Shown piece by piece: positions 7,795 through 8,414 of a stretch of 8,414 nt of DNA. The position numbers and the translations under genes are program-made. Every line of letters starts with the position of its first letter. Position 1 is the stretch's first letter. The notes under the pieces were generated by a model, which searched no databases, was not told the origin of the DNA, and saw nothing but the letters and a program-made list of their open reading frames with translations. Source of the DNA: Bacillota bacterium (GTDB lineage: Bacteria > Bacillota > Clostridia > Lachnospirales > Lachnospiraceae); NCBI GenBank assembly GCA_023411225.1, contig JAEYPA010000165.1, positions 1-8,414 on the forward strand, read 5' to 3'.

Positions 7795-8174
7795 TGGCAG
7801 ATAATAATTTTAGCAGTGCATTAGAATCTTTATTTAAGGGAATGGATAGTTTTATTACAACTAAGACAGTTGTAGGAGATGCAATTAAATTTGATGATGG
7901 TACCATTATCCTGCCACTTGTGGATGTGAGTTTTGCTGTTGGTGCAGGTGCATCTCAAGACGACAGCAAAAAGAATAATGGCGGTGGAGGACTTGGAGGG
8001 AAAATTACCCCAAGCTCAGTACTTGTGATTAAGGATGGTTCAACTAAGCTAGTAAATGTTAAGAATCAGGATAGTCTCACAAAGATATTAGATATGGTTC
8101 CTGATTTCGTTAATAAATTTTCAAAAGGTAAAGATGATAAAACTGAGAATGATACAGCTGCCACGGAAGAATAG
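7794..8174 (+). CDS. ytfJ: GerW/YtfJ-family sporulation protein
   Basis: This 126 aa protein matches the YtfJ/GerW family in length and sequence order. A short N-terminal helix (SSALESLFKGMDSFI, 7-21) is followed by strands TKTVVGDAIKFDDGTIILPLVDVSFAVGAG (23-52), the family's conserved part. A polar and glycine-rich loop follows (DDSKKNNGGGGLGG, 56-69), then the strand SSVLVIKDGSTKLVNV (74-89), and a C-terminal helix plus acidic tail (about 94-126). In Bacillus subtilis the homologue is a forespore-made protein (GerW) reported to be needed for normal germination with L-alanine. The start overlaps the DUF2953 stop by one base and has a perfect ribosome binding site, so the two are translationally coupled as in the ytfI-ytfJ pair. 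No clear forespore sigma-factor promoter was found immediately upstream. The family call is firm; the role in this organism is by homology. Confidence 0.93.
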   Translation: MADNNFSSALESLFKGMDSFITTKTVVGDAIKFDDGTIILPLVDVSFAVGAGASQDDSKKNNGGGGLGGKITPSSVLVIKDGSTKLVNVKNQDSLTKILDMVPDFVNKFSKGKDDKTENDTAATEE

Positions 8175-8204
8175 AAAGTAGATAAAGAAAATTTATAAAA
8201 AGAC

Positions 8205-8233
8205 TTGCATAATTATTGTTGTTCTGATACAAT
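8205..8233 (+). promoter_or_regulatory. SigA-type extended -10 promoter of rpmB
   Basis: TTGCAT (8205-8210) is separated by exactly 17 bases from TACAAT (8228-8233, five of six consensus matches). TG at 8225-8226 gives an extended -10 (TGATACAAT). The -35 matches only in TTG, so the extended -10 probably carries recognition. Transcription would start near 8240, giving a leader of about 75 bases before rpmB. No hairpin followed by a T run was found between the ytfJ stop (8174) and this promoter, so readthrough from the upstream operon into rpmB remains possible. Confidence 0.75.
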
Positions 8234-8240
8234 ACTTTTT

Positions 8241-8314
8241 GTGTGTAAGTCGTATTGACACTGTAATATTACTTGCAAAAATGTGCAAGAAGTTACGCTA
8301 AGGAGGTGCTTACA
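8241..8314 (+). promoter_or_regulatory. rpmB 5' leader with competing hairpins
   Basis: The 5' arm TGTAAGT (8244-8250) can pair with ACTTGCA (8271-8277, one G-U pair), extended inward by TATT (8253-8256) with AATA (8265-8268). The same arm can instead pair with GCTTACA (8308-8314, one G-U pair), the bases between the ribosome binding site and the ATG. CTTGCA (8272-8277) can also pair with TGCAAG (8284-8289) around a 6-base loop, which excludes the first pairing and is compatible with the second. This gives two alternative folds, one closing and one freeing the start region. The pairing is read directly from the sequence; its regulatory meaning is inference. Confidence 0.4.
8301..8306 (+). promoter_or_regulatory. 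Strong ribosome binding site of rpmB
   Basis: A perfect AGGAGG lies 8 bases before the ATG at 8315, as expected for a highly expressed ribosomal protein gene. Confidence 0.9.
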
Positions 8315-8414
8315 ATGGCTAAATGTGCAATTTGCGAAAAAGGTGCTCACTTTGGTATTGCTGTGAGTCATTCACATAGAAGAAGCAATAAAATGTGGAA
8401 ATCTAATGTTAAAT
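8315..8414 (+). CDS. rpmB: Ribosomal protein bL28, 3'-truncated by the window
   Basis: The first 33 codons of ribosomal protein L28 are visible, about half of the usual roughly 62 aa; the rest runs off the right edge. The N-terminus MAKCAICEKGAHFG and the following VSHSHRRSNKMWKSN block are diagnostic of the family. Cys4 and Cys7 form a CxxC pair, marking the C+ (zinc-binding) paralogue type, whose second CxxC pair should lie in the unseen C-terminal half. L28 is a structural protein of the large (50S) ribosomal subunit. The gene has its own extended -10 promoter, a structured leader of about 75 bases and a perfect AGGAGG 8 bases before the ATG, so it is transcriptionally separable from the upstream cluster even though it has the same orientation. 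Confidence 0.95.
   Translation, partial: MAKCAICEKGAHFGIAVSHSHRRSNKMWKSNVK

Noticed and set aside
8175..8204. Intrinsic terminator after ytfJ
   Set aside because: The stretch is A-rich with no GC-containing stem followed by a T run; the T run at 8236-8240 follows the -10 box and has no upstream hairpin.

Overview
The window suggests a low-GC, endospore-forming, anaerobic Firmicute of the clostridial type, most likely a Lachnospiraceae (Clostridium cluster XIVa) member. The grounds are AT-rich coding sequence, strong AGGAGG-type ribosome binding sites, a YtfJ/GerW-family sporulation gene next to a DUF2953 gene, and a cysteine-containing (C+ type) ribosomal protein L28. The family placement is inference from gene content; no database search was possible.

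All eight genes lie on the + strand. Region 1 (1-2606) is the 3' part of a very large membrane glycosyltransferase gene cut by the window edge. It holds the C-terminal end of one GT-C-type module, a charged linker, and then a complete PMT-type (GT39) module with a beta-rich domain placed before its DE motif. Region 2 (2615-5034) is a pair of equal-length (403 aa) ABC-2-type permeases whose ORFs overlap by 4 bp; no ATPase gene is visible. Region 3 (5037-6802) holds two genes I do not recognise: a 470 aa all-helical soluble protein and a 108 aa small protein. Region 4 (6820-8174) is a DUF2953 membrane protein translationally coupled to a YtfJ/GerW-family protein, the same order as ytfI-ytfJ in Bacillus subtilis. 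Region 5 (8175-8414) is a 140 bp intergenic region with a good promoter and a structured leader, followed by the first 33 codons of rpmB (L28), which runs off the right edge.

The first seven genes are separated by at most 26 bp, or overlap, and could share a transcript. Their themes are envelope glycosylation, membrane transport and sporulation or germination. The tight spacing does not prove one function, because the ytfI-ytfJ pair occurs elsewhere without the upstream genes. Every stretch longer than about 140 bp is coding. No tRNA, rRNA, insertion sequence, CRISPR array or convincing intrinsic terminator was seen. I found no clear new defence or mobile system. The items most worth a second look are the rpmB leader with mutually exclusive base pairing, the double GT-C fusion with its inserted domain, and the ATPase-less permease pair linked to an unrecognised helical protein.
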